A DNA stretch of 64,000 nucleotides, taken from Nocardioides astragali. Lineage in GTDB: Bacteria; Actinomycetota; Actinomycetes; Propionibacteriales; Nocardioidaceae. Shown here piece by piece: positions 17,123-26,741 of this stretch (positions are counted from its first letter, which is position 1; each line of letters opens with the position of its first letter). The stretch covers positions 329,627-393,626 of the forward strand of contig NZ_JAFMZM010000003.1 in assembly GCF_024436375.1 (NCBI RefSeq), read 5' to 3'. The translations under genes and the position numbers were made by a program. The notes below the pieces were generated by a model. The model was not told the DNA's origin, did no database searches, and worked only from the letters and a program-made list of their open reading frames with translations.

Positions 17123-20100
17123 TCACGGCAGCATCCCTGGCGCCATGCTCTCCATCTGCTCGATGACGAGACGGATGGCATCCGGCTGCTTGTCCGGGGG
17201 GTACTTGTACTTCACGAGGAGTCGCTTAATCGACGAGCGCAACTTGGCCTTGACGTCGTCACGGACCATCCAGTCGAGCTTGATGTCTCGTCGCATCACA
17301 CTAACCAGCTCGCGAGCAATCTGGGCGAGTACGTCGTCACCTTGGACCTCGACCGCCGACTCGTTGGAGGCGACCGCGTCGTAGAAGGCGAGCTCGTTCC
17401 AGTCCAGCGGCGGCTCGAAGCGCGCACCCCGGTTGCCCTCGGCCGCGACCTCCTTCGCGAACTCGATCAGCTCGGCAATGACCTCAGCCGAGGTCAGCTG
17501 CTGGTTCGTGTACTTGTTCATCAGCTCACGGAGCTTCTCGGAGAAGGCACGGTGGCGAACGAGGTTGTGACGCGTCGACTTCGCGGTCTCCTCAGTCAGA
17601 AGATCGCGCAGCGCCTCGATCGCGAGGTGAGGGTTCTCGGACTGCAGAGTCTTGGCGGCGAAGTCAGGGCCGAGGTCGGACAGCGACGGCTTCGGCATCC
17701 CCGCCGCCTCGTAGATGTCGACGACTTCACCCGTCTCGGTCGACGTTGCGACCAGGCCCGCGAGGAGTCGCTGGATCTCCTCAGGAATCGGACGTCCCTG
17801 CGCTTGGCGCTCCTGAGCGTCGAACTTGCCCATCCACACCCGTACTTCTTCGTAGAACTTCGCTGCGGGACGAAGGTCGTCGAGGGTTTGGGAGCCCGCT
17901 GCCAGCGCCCACGCCCGCGCGAGCTGGTTTGCGAACTTGCGGAACTTGTCGACGATCGCGGTTTCACCCTCGGCCGGCTGGTTGCCCGGGGTGGCGGGCG
18001 AGCGCAGGTAGTTGGTGAGCCTGACTGCCGCCTTGATCCAGCTCGTCGTGTCGCCCACAAGCTGCGAACGCCACGCGTAGCCGGCGCAGATCTCGTCGAG
18101 CGAGGCGATCAACTGGCGCGCCAGAACTGCGGCCTCGTCGACGTTGCGGCCGACGGGCTTCTTGGCCTGATCTGTCTCTGTGTACTCGGCGAGAGCCCTG
18201 CTCAGGTTCTCGACGAGCGGCGCGTACGACACCAGCAGACCGTCCGGCTTGCCACGGAACGTGCGGTTGACGCGCGCGAGCGTCTGCATGAGCAGCGCGC
18301 CCTTGAGGGGACGATCGAGGTACAGAGTGTGTAGTGGCGGGGCGTCGAAGCCCGTGAGCATCATGTCCTTGACAATGACGATCTGCAACGGGTCCTCAGC
18401 GTCCTTGAGGCGCTTCTGAATGACCTTGTTGAGCGCCTCACGGCGGACGTGCTTGGCAACTGGGTCGACGTCGGAGGCGGAGCCCGAGTACACGACCTTG
18501 ATTACGCCCTTGTCGACGGCTTCGTCGTGCCACTCGGGTCGCAGCTTGATGATCTCCTCGTAGAGGTTGGCGCAGATCTCTCGGGTCGCTCCCACGATGA
18601 AAGCCTTGCCTGGCGACTCGATGAACGGAACCAGCGCGGCCGATCTCTTCTCCCAGTGCTCGAGGATGTCTTTCGCCAGGGCTTCAAGGACCACGGGAGC
18701 GCCATACATCGCGTTGATGACGGCGACGGACCTTTCGATGCGCTCACGCTCGACCTCGTCGAGTCCCGTGGCGGCCTCGTCCGCGGCAGCGTCAAGGTCC
18801 TCCTCAGTGACGTCGCCAGCGAACTTGATGGCGATGAGGCGCGGCTCGAAGTACACCGGCACCGTCGCTCCGTCAGCGACAGCGCGCGTCAGGTCGTAGG
18901 TGTCGATGACGGCGCCGAACACCTCTTGAGTGTCGCGCTCCGCGGTCGAGATCGGCGTGCCCGTGAAGGCAATGAAGGCTGCATTCGGGAGCGCGTCACG
19001 AATGTGTCGCGCAAAGCCATCGAGGTCGTCGTAATGGCTGCGGTGCGCCTCGTCGACGATGACGATGATGTTGCGTCGATCGGTGAGGAGCGGATGGTCG
19101 AGCCCGGCCTCGCGCTCCTTGTCGGTGAGGCCGAACTTCTGCAGCGTCGTGAAGTAGATGCCGCCGGTCAGTCGGTTAGAGAGTTCCTCGCGCAACTGCC
19201 TGCGCTTGGTGACGTTGATCGGGGTTTCACCCAGCAGCTGCGAGCGGTTGAAGGCCTCGAAGAGTTGGCTGTCCAGCTCAGTGCGGTCGGTGACTACGAC
19301 GAGCGTGGGATTCTTCAGCTTCGGCTGACGGGCGACGGCGTGAGCGTAGAGCTCCATCTCCATCGACTTGCCAGAGCCCTGGGTATGCCAGACGACGCCG
19401 GCCTTGCCGTTTGACTCGACTGCGGAAACGGTCGAACCCACCGCTTTCGTGACGGCAAAGTACTGATGCGGCTTGGCGATGCGCTTGGCGTAGCCCTCGG
19501 CTCCCTCATCGAACGCCACGAAGTCACGCTGGATCTGGAGGAAGCGCTCCTGGTTGCAGACGCCGTTGATCAGGTCCTCGACCTCGAGTCGCACAGGCTG
19601 CCACTCATCAGTTCTGGACCGGAAGGGCCGGCCCTCGTCATCGACGTTCCACGGCGAGTAGTGGTTGAGCGGCGTGAACGGCGTGCCGTATCGGGCGCTG
19701 ATGCCGTCAGAGATGATCGAGAGCACGACGAACCGGAAGGCCATCGGGAACTCGCGGAGGTACGTCGCCAGCTGGGCGTGAGCCGAGGCGGTATCGGCTG
19801 CCTCAGCTCCAGCTCGCTTCAGCTCAGCGATGACCACCGGTAGGCCGTTGACGTACAGGACGATATCGAACCGACGCTCAACGTCAGCCGAGCGGATCGT
19901 CACCTGGTTGACCGCGAGGAACTCGTTGTCGTCGACGTTGTGGCTGACGAAACGGATCGTCGGGCTCTGCTCGACGCCATCGGAGTCGACGTAGCTGATG
20001 CCGCGGTAACCACCGACGAGGATCTGGTGGAGCCTGAAGTTCTCCGAGATCGGATCCTGCGATTTCGGCGCACGGACCTCGGCCAGCGCCTGTACGAGGT

Positions 20101-20287
20101 AATCGCCCGGAACGGTCGGGTTGAACTTGCGCAGCGCCGCCAGTGTTCGGCCGGGCAGGACAATGTCGTCCCACGCCTCGCGGCCACCCTCCGCGCCGGG
20201 AGCTACCGTCTTCGCCGACGTCGAGGTCCAACCGTGGAACGACAGGGCTTCGAGCATCTGCTCTTCCCACTCGGCCTCGCTCACCAT
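17123..20287 (-). CDS. hsdR: Type I restriction enzyme, R (motor/nuclease) subunit
   Basis: A 1054-aa protein. I place the start at the ATG at 20287, which shares its A with the hsdS stop (TGATG); the longer open frame overlaps hsdS. The PD-(D/E)xK nuclease is near residues 130-160 (FDIVLYVNGLPVVIAELKR). The SF2 motor follows with Walker A GSGKS at about 304, DEAH at about 409, FTGTPI, and motif VI region ARVNRTFRGKPDG. The C-terminal helical domain for complex assembly is present. It cleaves unmodified DNA after ATP-driven translocation. Motifs are intact, so the system is probably active. Confidence 0.93.
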   Translation of the reverse strand: MVSEAEWEEQMLEALSFHGWTSTSAKTVAPGAEGGREAWDDIVLPGRTLAALRKFNPTVPGDYLVQALAEVRAPKSQDPISENFRLHQILVGGYRGISYVDSDGVEQSPTIRFVSHNVDDNEFLAVNQVTIRSADVERRFDIVLYVNGLPVVIAELKRAGAEAADTASAHAQLATYLREFPMAFRFVVLSIISDGISARYGTPFTPLNHYSPWNVDDEGRPFRSRTDEWQPVRLEVEDLINGVCNQERFLQIQRDFVAFDEGAEGYAKRIAKPHQYFAVTKAVGSTVSAVESNGKAGVVWHTQGSGKSMEMELYAHAVARQPKLKNPTLVVVTDRTELDSQLFEAFNRSQLLGETPINVTKRRQLREELSNRLTGGIYFTTLQKFGLTDKEREAGLDHPLLTDRRNIIVIVDEAHRSHYDDLDGFARHIRDALPNAAFIAFTGTPISTAERDTQEVFGAVIDTYDLTRAVADGATVPVYFEPRLIAIKFAGDVTEEDLDAAADEAATGLDEVERERIERSVAVINAMYGAPVVLEALAKDILEHWEKRSAALVPFIESPGKAFIVGATREICANLYEEIIKLRPEWHDEAVDKGVIKVVYSGSASDVDPVAKHVRREALNKVIQKRLKDAEDPLQIVIVKDMMLTGFDAPPLHTLYLDRPLKGALLMQTLARVNRTFRGKPDGLLVSYAPLVENLSRALAEYTETDQAKKPVGRNVDEAAVLARQLIASLDEICAGYAWRSQLVGDTTSWIKAAVRLTNYLRSPATPGNQPAEGETAIVDKFRKFANQLARAWALAAGSQTLDDLRPAAKFYEEVRVWMGKFDAQERQAQGRPIPEEIQRLLAGLVATSTETGEVVDIYEAAGMPKPSLSDLGPDFAAKTLQSENPHLAIEALRDLLTEETAKSTRHNLVRHRAFSEKLRELMNKYTNQQLTSAEVIAELIEFAKEVAAEGNRGARFEPPLDWNELAFYDAVASNESAVEVQGDDVLAQIARELVSVMRRDIKLDWMVRDDVKAKLRSSIKRLLVKYKYPPDKQPDAIRLVIEQMESMAPGMLP

Positions 20288-21447
20288 CACAGCACCCCTT
20301 CGACAGTCTTCTCGGCGTCCTTCACTCGGACCTTCCCCGACATCAACAGCGGAAGCAGCTCGTCCCGGGTCGCCGAGAGCTTCAGGCTCTCGATCTCCAA
20401 AGCCAGCGCGGTCTCCCACAGGTCATTCATCAACTCATCCAGTCGCTTGATGTCCCCTTCGTTGGGAACGCGCACCGGCTCGTCGAGGTGACGACGCTGG
20501 ATGTGGCCCATGGTCGTTGCCTTGTCGGCAGCGATTGCCTTGAATTCATCGAGTGTCGCGTGCACCGCCTGATTCACGAGCCACATTGGCCTTCTGTCGT
20601 TCGGAATCACCTTGAAGATGTGCTGGTTGACGATGGCCTCGGGGCGGTACCACCGGGCAGCTGTCAACGAGCCGCTCCACGCGAACAGCAGGTCGCCGGG
20701 CCTGACCGTGTTGACGTCGGGCACCTCGATGTCGTTCCACACCGTCGAGGCGCCGATGCCGGAGTTCAGCTCAGCGATGCGCACCACCACCCGGCCCGTC
20801 CCAGTGGCGTCCTTTGTGTACGCCCGACCATTGACGAACCTGGCCAGGGAGGACAGCGGGACCTCGACACCACCTGTGGCAGCAGCCTGGAAGTGCGCGC
20901 GGCTCAACTCCTCGGCGAGTTGGATTGCTCGCTGATTGGCAGTGACCTTGTCGTCGAGCGAGCGGAGCACCTCGGCGATCGCCTCCTGCTCCCCCCGGGG
21001 TGGGAGCTCGACCTCCATCTTGTCAACGCGTGTGATGTAGATGTGCTTGATCGTCGACCCGTCTGCGTCTGCGGCCATCCGTTGCTGGTAGTCCGGCGCC
21101 TGAAGCATGTACGCGAGAAACTGCGCGTCGGCGAGTTCGTTCAACTGAAGCAACGCGACTGACTGGTTGATACAAATGTCCGGACGATCGCAGACTGCAA
21201 CCCGCCCGATGCTCCCGTCCTTGGTAAGCAGCACATCGCCAACGCGGGGCCGGCTCTTGTCGGTCAGGAGCGAGTCGTATGCCTCGCGTGAAGTGAACCG
21301 AGCTGACCCGTAGTCGATGCGTCCATTTCGGATGTCCTTAGCCGTGACCATGATCGGCCCTGCGGCCGTGGTCGGCATGGGGTTGGTGAATCCGTACGTG
21401 ATCCGCGTAAGCAGGTCGCCCAGCGGAAGTCGGCGCCATTCACCCAT
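20287..21447 (-). CDS. hsdS: Type I restriction enzyme, S (specificity) subunit
   Basis: A 386-aa protein starting at the ATG 21447 (MGEWRRLPLGDLL), which overlaps the end of hsdM by 8 bp. It shows the repeated HsdS plan: a first target-recognition domain (about 1-165), a conserved spacer (PPRGEQEAIAEVLRSLDDKVTANQRAIQLAEEL), a second recognition domain beginning VEVPLSSLARFVNGRAY, and a second spacer (LDELMNDLWETALALEIESLKLSATRDELLPLLMSGKV). It sets the bipartite recognition sequence, which cannot be predicted here. Confidence 0.92.
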   Translation of the reverse strand: MGEWRRLPLGDLLTRITYGFTNPMPTTAAGPIMVTAKDIRNGRIDYGSARFTSREAYDSLLTDKSRPRVGDVLLTKDGSIGRVAVCDRPDICINQSVALLQLNELADAQFLAYMLQAPDYQQRMAADADGSTIKHIYITRVDKMEVELPPRGEQEAIAEVLRSLDDKVTANQRAIQLAEELSRAHFQAAATGGVEVPLSSLARFVNGRAYTKDATGTGRVVVRIAELNSGIGASTVWNDIEVPDVNTVRPGDLLFAWSGSLTAARWYRPEAIVNQHIFKVIPNDRRPMWLVNQAVHATLDEFKAIAADKATTMGHIQRRHLDEPVRVPNEGDIKRLDELMNDLWETALALEIESLKLSATRDELLPLLMSGKVRVKDAEKTVEGVL

Positions 21448-23056
21448 GGACTCGCTCCAACTGCGTGCGAACAACAGACGCAAGCCGCTCGGTCGAATCG
21501 AACGCTGCGAGCAGTTCCTTGGTAATGCGCTCGATCTTGACCTCAATCTCCTCAGCGTCCACCTCCGCTTCTTCCGCTCCGACATAGCGCCCGGGCGAAA
21601 GCGAGTAGTTGACGGCCTTGATCTCGGCCAACGTTGCTGACCTGCAGTAGCCAGCGACATCGGCGTACTCGGTCGTTGCCGACTCCGTCCCCCGCCAAGC
21701 ATGGAACGTGTCGCTGATGCGCTTGATGTCCCCGACCGTTAGGTCACGCTCGGCGCGGTCGACCATGTAACCAAGTTCGCGCGCGTCGATGAAGAGCACC
21801 TGACCGGACCGATCGACCGAGCCCTGCGGACCCTTGGTCTTGTCTTTGGCGAAGAACCAGAGACAAACCGGTATGCCCGTGCTGCGGAAAAGCTGGGTCG
21901 GGAGCGCGACCATGCACGAAACCAGGTCGGCCTCGATGATCTGCGCACGGATGTCGCCCTCGCCGTTCGAGTTCGACGACATCGAGCCGTTGGCCATCAC
22001 CACGCCGGCCTTACCGCCCGGTGCGAGCTTCGAGAGAATGTGCTGGATCCACGCGTAGTTGGCGTTGTTGGCCGGCGGGACGCCGTACTTCCAACGCGGG
22101 TCCTCGACGTTGCGCGCCCAGTCCTTGATGTTGAACGGCGGGTTCGCCATCACGAAGTCCATCTGGACATCCGCGTGCTGGTCGCGGGCGAACGTGTCGC
22201 CCCAGCGGGCACCCAAGCCCTTGTTCTCGATACCGTGGATGGCGAGGTTCATCTTGGCGAGGCGCCAGGTCTCCTCATTGCCCTCCTGACCGAAGACGGA
22301 GATATCCTTCGGATCGCCGTCGTGCTCGTGGATGAACTTCTCCGTCTGGACGAACATGCCGCCCGACCCGCAGCACGGGTCGTAGACCCGGCCATGGTTC
22401 GGCTCAATCAACTCGACGATGACCTTCACCACCGACGGCGGCGTGAAGAACTCGCCACCCCGCTTGCCCTCCGCGCGAGCGAAGGCCCCGAGGAAGTACT
22501 CGTAGACCTCTCCCATGAGGTCGCGAGCGCGGTGCTCGCCTTGACGGCTGAACCGCGCGTTGTTGAACAGGTCGACGAGCTCGCCCAGGCGGCGCTGGTC
22601 GATGTTGTCGCGGTTGTAGATCCTCGGGAGGGTGCCTGCGAGGGTCGAGTTGGCCTTCATGACCGAATCCATGGCTGCATCGATCAGAGCGCCGATGGTC
22701 TTGGCCGGCTCGTCACCGGCGGCGGGCTTTCCCTTCGCGTTCTCTGACAGGTAGGCCCAGCGAGACTCCTCCGGCACTACGAAAACGCCGTAACCCTGAT
22801 ACTCCTCCGGGTCGTCGATCAGATCATTGATTTGCTCGTCGTCGTAGCCCTCGGCGAGCAAGTCGGCGCGGATCGCCGCGCGGCGCTCCTCGTATGCGTC
22901 CGAAACGTACTTGAGGAAGACGAGACCGAGGATCACATCCTTGTACTGGTTCGCCGACAGCGACCCGCGCAGCTTGTCGGCTGCCTTCCAGAGCGTGTCC
23001 TTGAGTTCCTTGATGGTTGAAGGGGCGGACGTGTCGGTCTTCTTGCGCGGAGGCAT
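21440..23056 (-). CDS. hsdM: Type I restriction-modification DNA adenine methyltransferase (M subunit)
   Basis: A 538-aa protein starting at ATG 23056, with AAAGGCAGG ahead and one base after the stop of the upstream HTH gene. The N-terminal helical domain (KELKDTLWKAADKLRGS...LGLVFLKYVSDAYE) is typical of HsdM. Motif I is DPCCGSGGMF at about residue 227, and the catalytic motif IV is NPPF in MANPPFNIKDW at about 303. It makes N6-methyladenine in the HsdS-defined site and forms M2S with HsdS. Confidence 0.94.
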   Translation of the reverse strand: MPPRKKTDTSAPSTIKELKDTLWKAADKLRGSLSANQYKDVILGLVFLKYVSDAYEERRAAIRADLLAEGYDDEQINDLIDDPEEYQGYGVFVVPEESRWAYLSENAKGKPAAGDEPAKTIGALIDAAMDSVMKANSTLAGTLPRIYNRDNIDQRRLGELVDLFNNARFSRQGEHRARDLMGEVYEYFLGAFARAEGKRGGEFFTPPSVVKVIVELIEPNHGRVYDPCCGSGGMFVQTEKFIHEHDGDPKDISVFGQEGNEETWRLAKMNLAIHGIENKGLGARWGDTFARDQHADVQMDFVMANPPFNIKDWARNVEDPRWKYGVPPANNANYAWIQHILSKLAPGGKAGVVMANGSMSSNSNGEGDIRAQIIEADLVSCMVALPTQLFRSTGIPVCLWFFAKDKTKGPQGSVDRSGQVLFIDARELGYMVDRAERDLTVGDIKRISDTFHAWRGTESATTEYADVAGYCRSATLAEIKAVNYSLSPGRYVGAEEAEVDAEEIEVKIERITKELLAAFDSTERLASVVRTQLERVHG

Positions 23057-23057
23057 T

Positions 23058-24938
23058 TCAACCTGCCTTTCTCTCGGTGGTGGATGAACCGAGCGCGACC
23101 GAGCCATCGGCGACACCCAGTATCAGATTGGTGATGAGGTTGGTTGCTGCCGCCTCATGGCGGCGCAGGTCTGCAAGATGGTCGGCAACGCCCGCGAGCG
23201 CCTCCTCGAGTCGCTCGACCTGCGAAGTCGGGACGCTGGGGACCGGCCATGTCCGCCATTCGGTGCTGCTCGCCATCTCGTTGATGGCCGCCGCAAGCGC
23301 GCGCGGCCCGATGTGGGCGCGGGCCGGCTCCGATCGCAGGATGCGGCTCGGATACCTCACGAGACACCCGCCCACGTGGTCGACGAGGGCCTGCGGCGCG
23401 GGGGTTGCAATGAACACGACGTCTCCCGGCTCGGTGTGCACGGCATGGCCGTAGTGCTCGGCAGCAACGAACGGGTCGATGAAGGCGTCTCCAAGGTTCG
23501 GGTCCGCCGACAGCACGCGAAGCGAGGCATCAGCATCGAGGTGCTCGACCTTGATCCGGCAGCCGCTCTGCACGCGCATCGCCGGATTCCGTCCCTCCAA
23601 GAGAGAGCCGAGCCGTCGGCTGGCCACGCTCTGCGTGCCAGATCCATCGACGAGCGGCACATCAAATCCCGCGACTTGCTCGCGCGTGACCAAGGTCGAC
23701 GCCATCAGCCTTGCCCGGGGCGTACCTACCTCCAGCGACTGTCGCTCGGGTGCACCGGCACCAGGGATGACGACCGCGTTTGAGGTGTTCGTCCACACAA
23801 AGGTCGGCTCCACGACAACGCCGTAACGGTGGGCCCGCGCGCGACTTTGCTGGAGGGCGCCCAAGACGTCAGCAGCAAGCTCAGCTCGGACGATCTCGCG
23901 AGCAGAGAGGTCCGCGACTACAACACCCTTGGAAGCCGTCGCGCCCTGCAGCACCCAGATCCCCAGGTTCTTCCGGTAGGCCTCGCGCCACAGACCCCGA
24001 GGGAGCTTGAAGACCGCGCTGAGCGCCGGGGTCAACGGCTCAGCCCCGAGGCCTTCGAGTGTTGCTTTCCTGCTTTCGTGAAGCGTCCCTGTTGGTCGCA
24101 GGGCGTCGCACAGCGCCGACGACGACCCCAGCACGATTGCGATCTGGCCGGCATCCAGCTCCAGCGCAATCTCGTCCGCGCGATCAAGCACGTCCGAGTC
24201 ATCGAGCCCCACGAGCGAGAAGACCCGGACAACGGTCGGGGTCGGGCCGGTCGGGGAAACTCCGTCGAGTGCCTGATGCCGCAGCATCGAGCGGTCAGCT
24301 CCTGAGTCCGCGGCCGCGAATCCGGCACCGACTCGACGGTCTCTCGGGTCAAGCCGCAATTCGATCGCCACGTCATCGGGTCCGAGATGAGTGCGGCAGA
24401 CCTCAGCCAGTTCTTGCAGGAGGTCGATCAGGGCTGGGGCAAACCCACGATTCCCCTGCGCGGCACGACTCGCGTATAGACGGTCCAACGCATCTGACGG
24501 GCCGAACGCTGCGGCCAGCAACTCATCGACGTAGGCCGCAAGGTCGTCATCAGCTGCCAGCTCGCGCACCTCGGCCAGCAGATATCGGTCATCAGGATCC
24601 AACTCCTCAGCGAGAGCGATCCGCTCCTCCGGGCTCAGGGGAGCCAAGTCCTCGGAGACGCCACCGCGGAGACCAAGCAGCACAACGGCGCTCTCGAGAT
24701 CGAGGTCACCGGGAATGGCAATTGACGGCGCGTCCAATCGAGCGTCGACATTACGACCGCGACCTGTCGCGTCGAGCCAGTCGAGGACTTCGCGGAGATC
24801 GAACCGCTCCGCGCCACCCACAGAGTCGACCACGGGCGGGAAGGGGGCAGAACCTGTGCGGCGGCGCCAGTTGGTTACAGCCTGACGCGTGACTCCGGCG
24901 ATCCGAGCGATCTCGGTCATCGTCACTAGCGACTTCAT
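23058..24938 (-). CDS. HTH protein with methylase/HsdS-like C-terminus, first gene of RM operon
   Basis: A 626-aa protein. Residues 7-60 are a MerR-like helix-turn-helix (MTEIARIAGVTRQAVTNWRRR...FDLREVLDWL), as found on N6-methylase-like proteins of actinobacterial RM loci. The middle (PLTPALSAVFKLPRGLWREAYRKNLGIWVLQG) recalls the part of such methylases after the catalytic motif, but I see no NPPF/Y motif or SAM motif, so it is probably not a methylase. The C-terminus (PGDVVFIATPAPQALVDHVGG...VERLEEALAGVADHLADLRR) resembles HsdS-type spacer helices. Its stop precedes the hsdM start by one base. It is likely a regulator or accessory subunit of the RM complex. Confidence 0.6.
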   Translation of the reverse strand: MKSLVTMTEIARIAGVTRQAVTNWRRRTGSAPFPPVVDSVGGAERFDLREVLDWLDATGRGRNVDARLDAPSIAIPGDLDLESAVVLLGLRGGVSEDLAPLSPEERIALAEELDPDDRYLLAEVRELAADDDLAAYVDELLAAAFGPSDALDRLYASRAAQGNRGFAPALIDLLQELAEVCRTHLGPDDVAIELRLDPRDRRVGAGFAAADSGADRSMLRHQALDGVSPTGPTPTVVRVFSLVGLDDSDVLDRADEIALELDAGQIAIVLGSSSALCDALRPTGTLHESRKATLEGLGAEPLTPALSAVFKLPRGLWREAYRKNLGIWVLQGATASKGVVVADLSAREIVRAELAADVLGALQQSRARAHRYGVVVEPTFVWTNTSNAVVIPGAGAPERQSLEVGTPRARLMASTLVTREQVAGFDVPLVDGSGTQSVASRRLGSLLEGRNPAMRVQSGCRIKVEHLDADASLRVLSADPNLGDAFIDPFVAAEHYGHAVHTEPGDVVFIATPAPQALVDHVGGCLVRYPSRILRSEPARAHIGPRALAAAINEMASSTEWRTWPVPSVPTSQVERLEEALAGVADHLADLRRHEAAATNLITNLILGVADGSVALGSSTTERKAG

Positions 24939-25010
24939 GTTCTACCTCCTTCCTGGCTTGGCGCAACGAGACAGACGGTAGTGCTAGTCGGGCCCGGTCA
25001 CGCCTAGAGA

Positions 25011-25032
25011 GGTGTTTAGCCCACTAAACACC
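25011..25032. promoter_or_regulatory. Palindromic operator in the divergent RM promoter region
   Basis: GGTGTTTAG at 25011-25019 and its exact inverse CTAAACACC at 25024-25032 flank CCCA, between the leftward RM operon and the rightward coiled-coil gene. The HTH protein encoded at 23058-24938 is the obvious candidate binder. Control of RM transcription by such a site would protect a newly entered host. This is inferred from position. Confidence 0.5.
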
Positions 25033-25116
25033 GTCAAGTGTCGTATTGCGCCGTGAGGGCGTCGACCATCGACCGAACCGGGCCTCGACCGCGACGCCCC
25101 AAACCGGAGGTAAGTC

Positions 25117-26538
25117 ATGAACGACAAGAGCAAGGCGCACTTCAACGGGACTGGCTCAGCCGTGATCATCAGCGAGCTGGAGATCGACCACACCGACGTG
25201 GTCGGTGAGGCACGCCACTGGGTCGGGGGCGAGCGCGGCCAGCGCTGCGACGATCTGACCGAACTCGCCGACGCCGACCTGACGAGGTTTGCCACTGAGG
25301 CACTTGTGTTCGGGGCGAAGGCACTCGCCCTCACCGCGCAGACGACGGAAACGAGGGCGCTAGAGCGGATGCTGAAGGACGTCGGCGAGAAGACAGCGGA
25401 GGCCACGCGGAAGGCCGGCGAGGCCACCTCCATGGCTACCAGGTCCGCCACGGAGACCGTGGTGAAGGCAGCCGCGGACGCCAAGAAGGCCATCACCGAC
25501 GCCGACGAGGTCACCCGCAAGCACCTCGCCGATGCCGTCACGTCGACCAAGAAGGACCTGCTCGAAGAGACGCGGCGGCTCTTCGGCGGCGACAACCCGG
25601 AACTCCTGGAGCGGCTCCAGCCGGTCCTCGACAAGTTCTCCGCAGCGCTGGAGAAGCAGGTACAGACGAGCACCACCGAGTTGCTCGAGAAGGCCACGAG
25701 GCAGCTGGACCCCAGCGACCCGACCTCGCCGATGGCGAAGCACGCCGCGACGCTCGCCGAGCAGCAGGAGCGGTTCTCGAAGCAGATCGAGAAGGGCCAG
25801 GCTGAGCTGAGTGCCAAGGTCGAGGACCTGAGCACGGCCCTGAAGGTCCAGGGTGCGAAGTCGTCCATCGCCAAGGTGACTCCCATCAAGGGCAGCTCCT
25901 TCGAGAACCAGATCCACGCCCTGATGAGCGACATCGCCGCCGGACTCGGCGACGAGTACGAGGACACCACGACCAAGACCGGTCTCGTGCCTCGCAGCAA
26001 GAAGGGTGACGGGCTGCTCTCGGTGAATGGTCAGACCGCCCGGGTGGTCGTGGAGATGACGGACTCGGCTCGCGCCAACTGGGGTGAATACTTCAACGAG
26101 GCCGAGCGCAACCGCGGCGCCAGCGCCTCTCTCGGGGTCGTGCGCTCCGCTGATCAGAACGGCGGCCACTCGCTCCGGGTGCTCGGGCAGCGGCGGATCG
26201 TTTTGGCATTCGATCCCAGCCAGGACGACGCCGAGGTGTTCCGCACCGTCATCCTGCTTCTCCGTACCGTTGCGATCGCCGCGTCCATCCGCATGGGAGA
26301 GGCTGAGATCGACACGGCAGAGGAGAAGATCGGCGAGGCGGTCGCGCAGCTCGACAGGATCGACGTCATCAAGAAGACCGCGGGCTCGATCCAGAAGGGC
26401 GCCACCAAGATCGAGAGCGAGTGCACGGCGATCACGACCAGCATCCGCCGTCTCCTGGACCAGGCGCTGATCTCGTTGGCCGGTAGTGCAGCGGGGGACG
26501 AGCTCGCGAACCCGACTCAGGTAGATGGTGCCGCGTGA
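25117..26538 (+). CDS. Coiled-coil protein with conserved C-terminal domain (unknown function)
   Basis: A 473-aa protein with GGAGGTAAG before the ATG. Residues about 80-250 are Ala/Lys/Glu-rich coiled coil. From about 265 comes a compact domain: FENQIHALMSDIAAGLGD, KKGDGLLSVNG, RVVVEMTDSARANWGEYFNEAERNRGASASLGVVR, LRVLGQRRIVLAFDP. This block recurs in actinobacterial proteins loosely annotated as Fis-family or RmuC-like. The order E...GD...VVVEMTDS could be a PD-(D/E)xK nuclease variant, but that is a guess. It is divergent from the type I RM operon across a palindrome and is the last gene of the island, so a defence or DNA-processing role is plausible. Confidence 0.5.
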   Translation: MNDKSKAHFNGTGSAVIISELEIDHTDVVGEARHWVGGERGQRCDDLTELADADLTRFATEALVFGAKALALTAQTTETRALERMLKDVGEKTAEATRKAGEATSMATRSATETVVKAAADAKKAITDADEVTRKHLADAVTSTKKDLLEETRRLFGGDNPELLERLQPVLDKFSAALEKQVQTSTTELLEKATRQLDPSDPTSPMAKHAATLAEQQERFSKQIEKGQAELSAKVEDLSTALKVQGAKSSIAKVTPIKGSSFENQIHALMSDIAAGLGDEYEDTTTKTGLVPRSKKGDGLLSVNGQTARVVVEMTDSARANWGEYFNEAERNRGASASLGVVRSADQNGGHSLRVLGQRRIVLAFDPSQDDAEVFRTVILLLRTVAIAASIRMGEAEIDTAEEKIGEAVAQLDRIDVIKKTAGSIQKGATKIESECTAITTSIRRLLDQALISLAGSAAGDELANPTQVDGAA

Positions 26539-26678
26539 TGAGGGGGAGGCTATTTCATGGCCGTCCCTCGCCTACACGGCACGCGCACCCCCGACGATTG
26601 TTCAAGTGCGTGGACGTCCCCGCAGGCCGCTCGCTCCTCCTCCAGCGGCACGCATTGTCCTGTGCTAGTGCTGGATCC

Positions 26679-26697
26679 TTTCCCCCACCAGTCCCCC
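26679..26697. repeat. Right copy of the 19-bp island repeat
   Basis: TTTCCCCCACCAGTCCCCC is identical to 3951-3969 beside int. It lies 100 bp inside the right attachment core. The matched copies at both ends, in the same orientation, support a role as integrase arm-type sites. Confidence 0.55.
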
Positions 26698-26741
26698 TAG
26701 AGGCCAATCTCGAAGTCGACCGGAACACTTCAGAAAAGCAC

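Noticed and set aside
23058..24938. Calling this gene an active DNA methyltransferase
   Set aside because: No NPPF/Y motif or glycine-rich SAM motif could be found; only the HTH and the HsdS-like C-terminus are visible.
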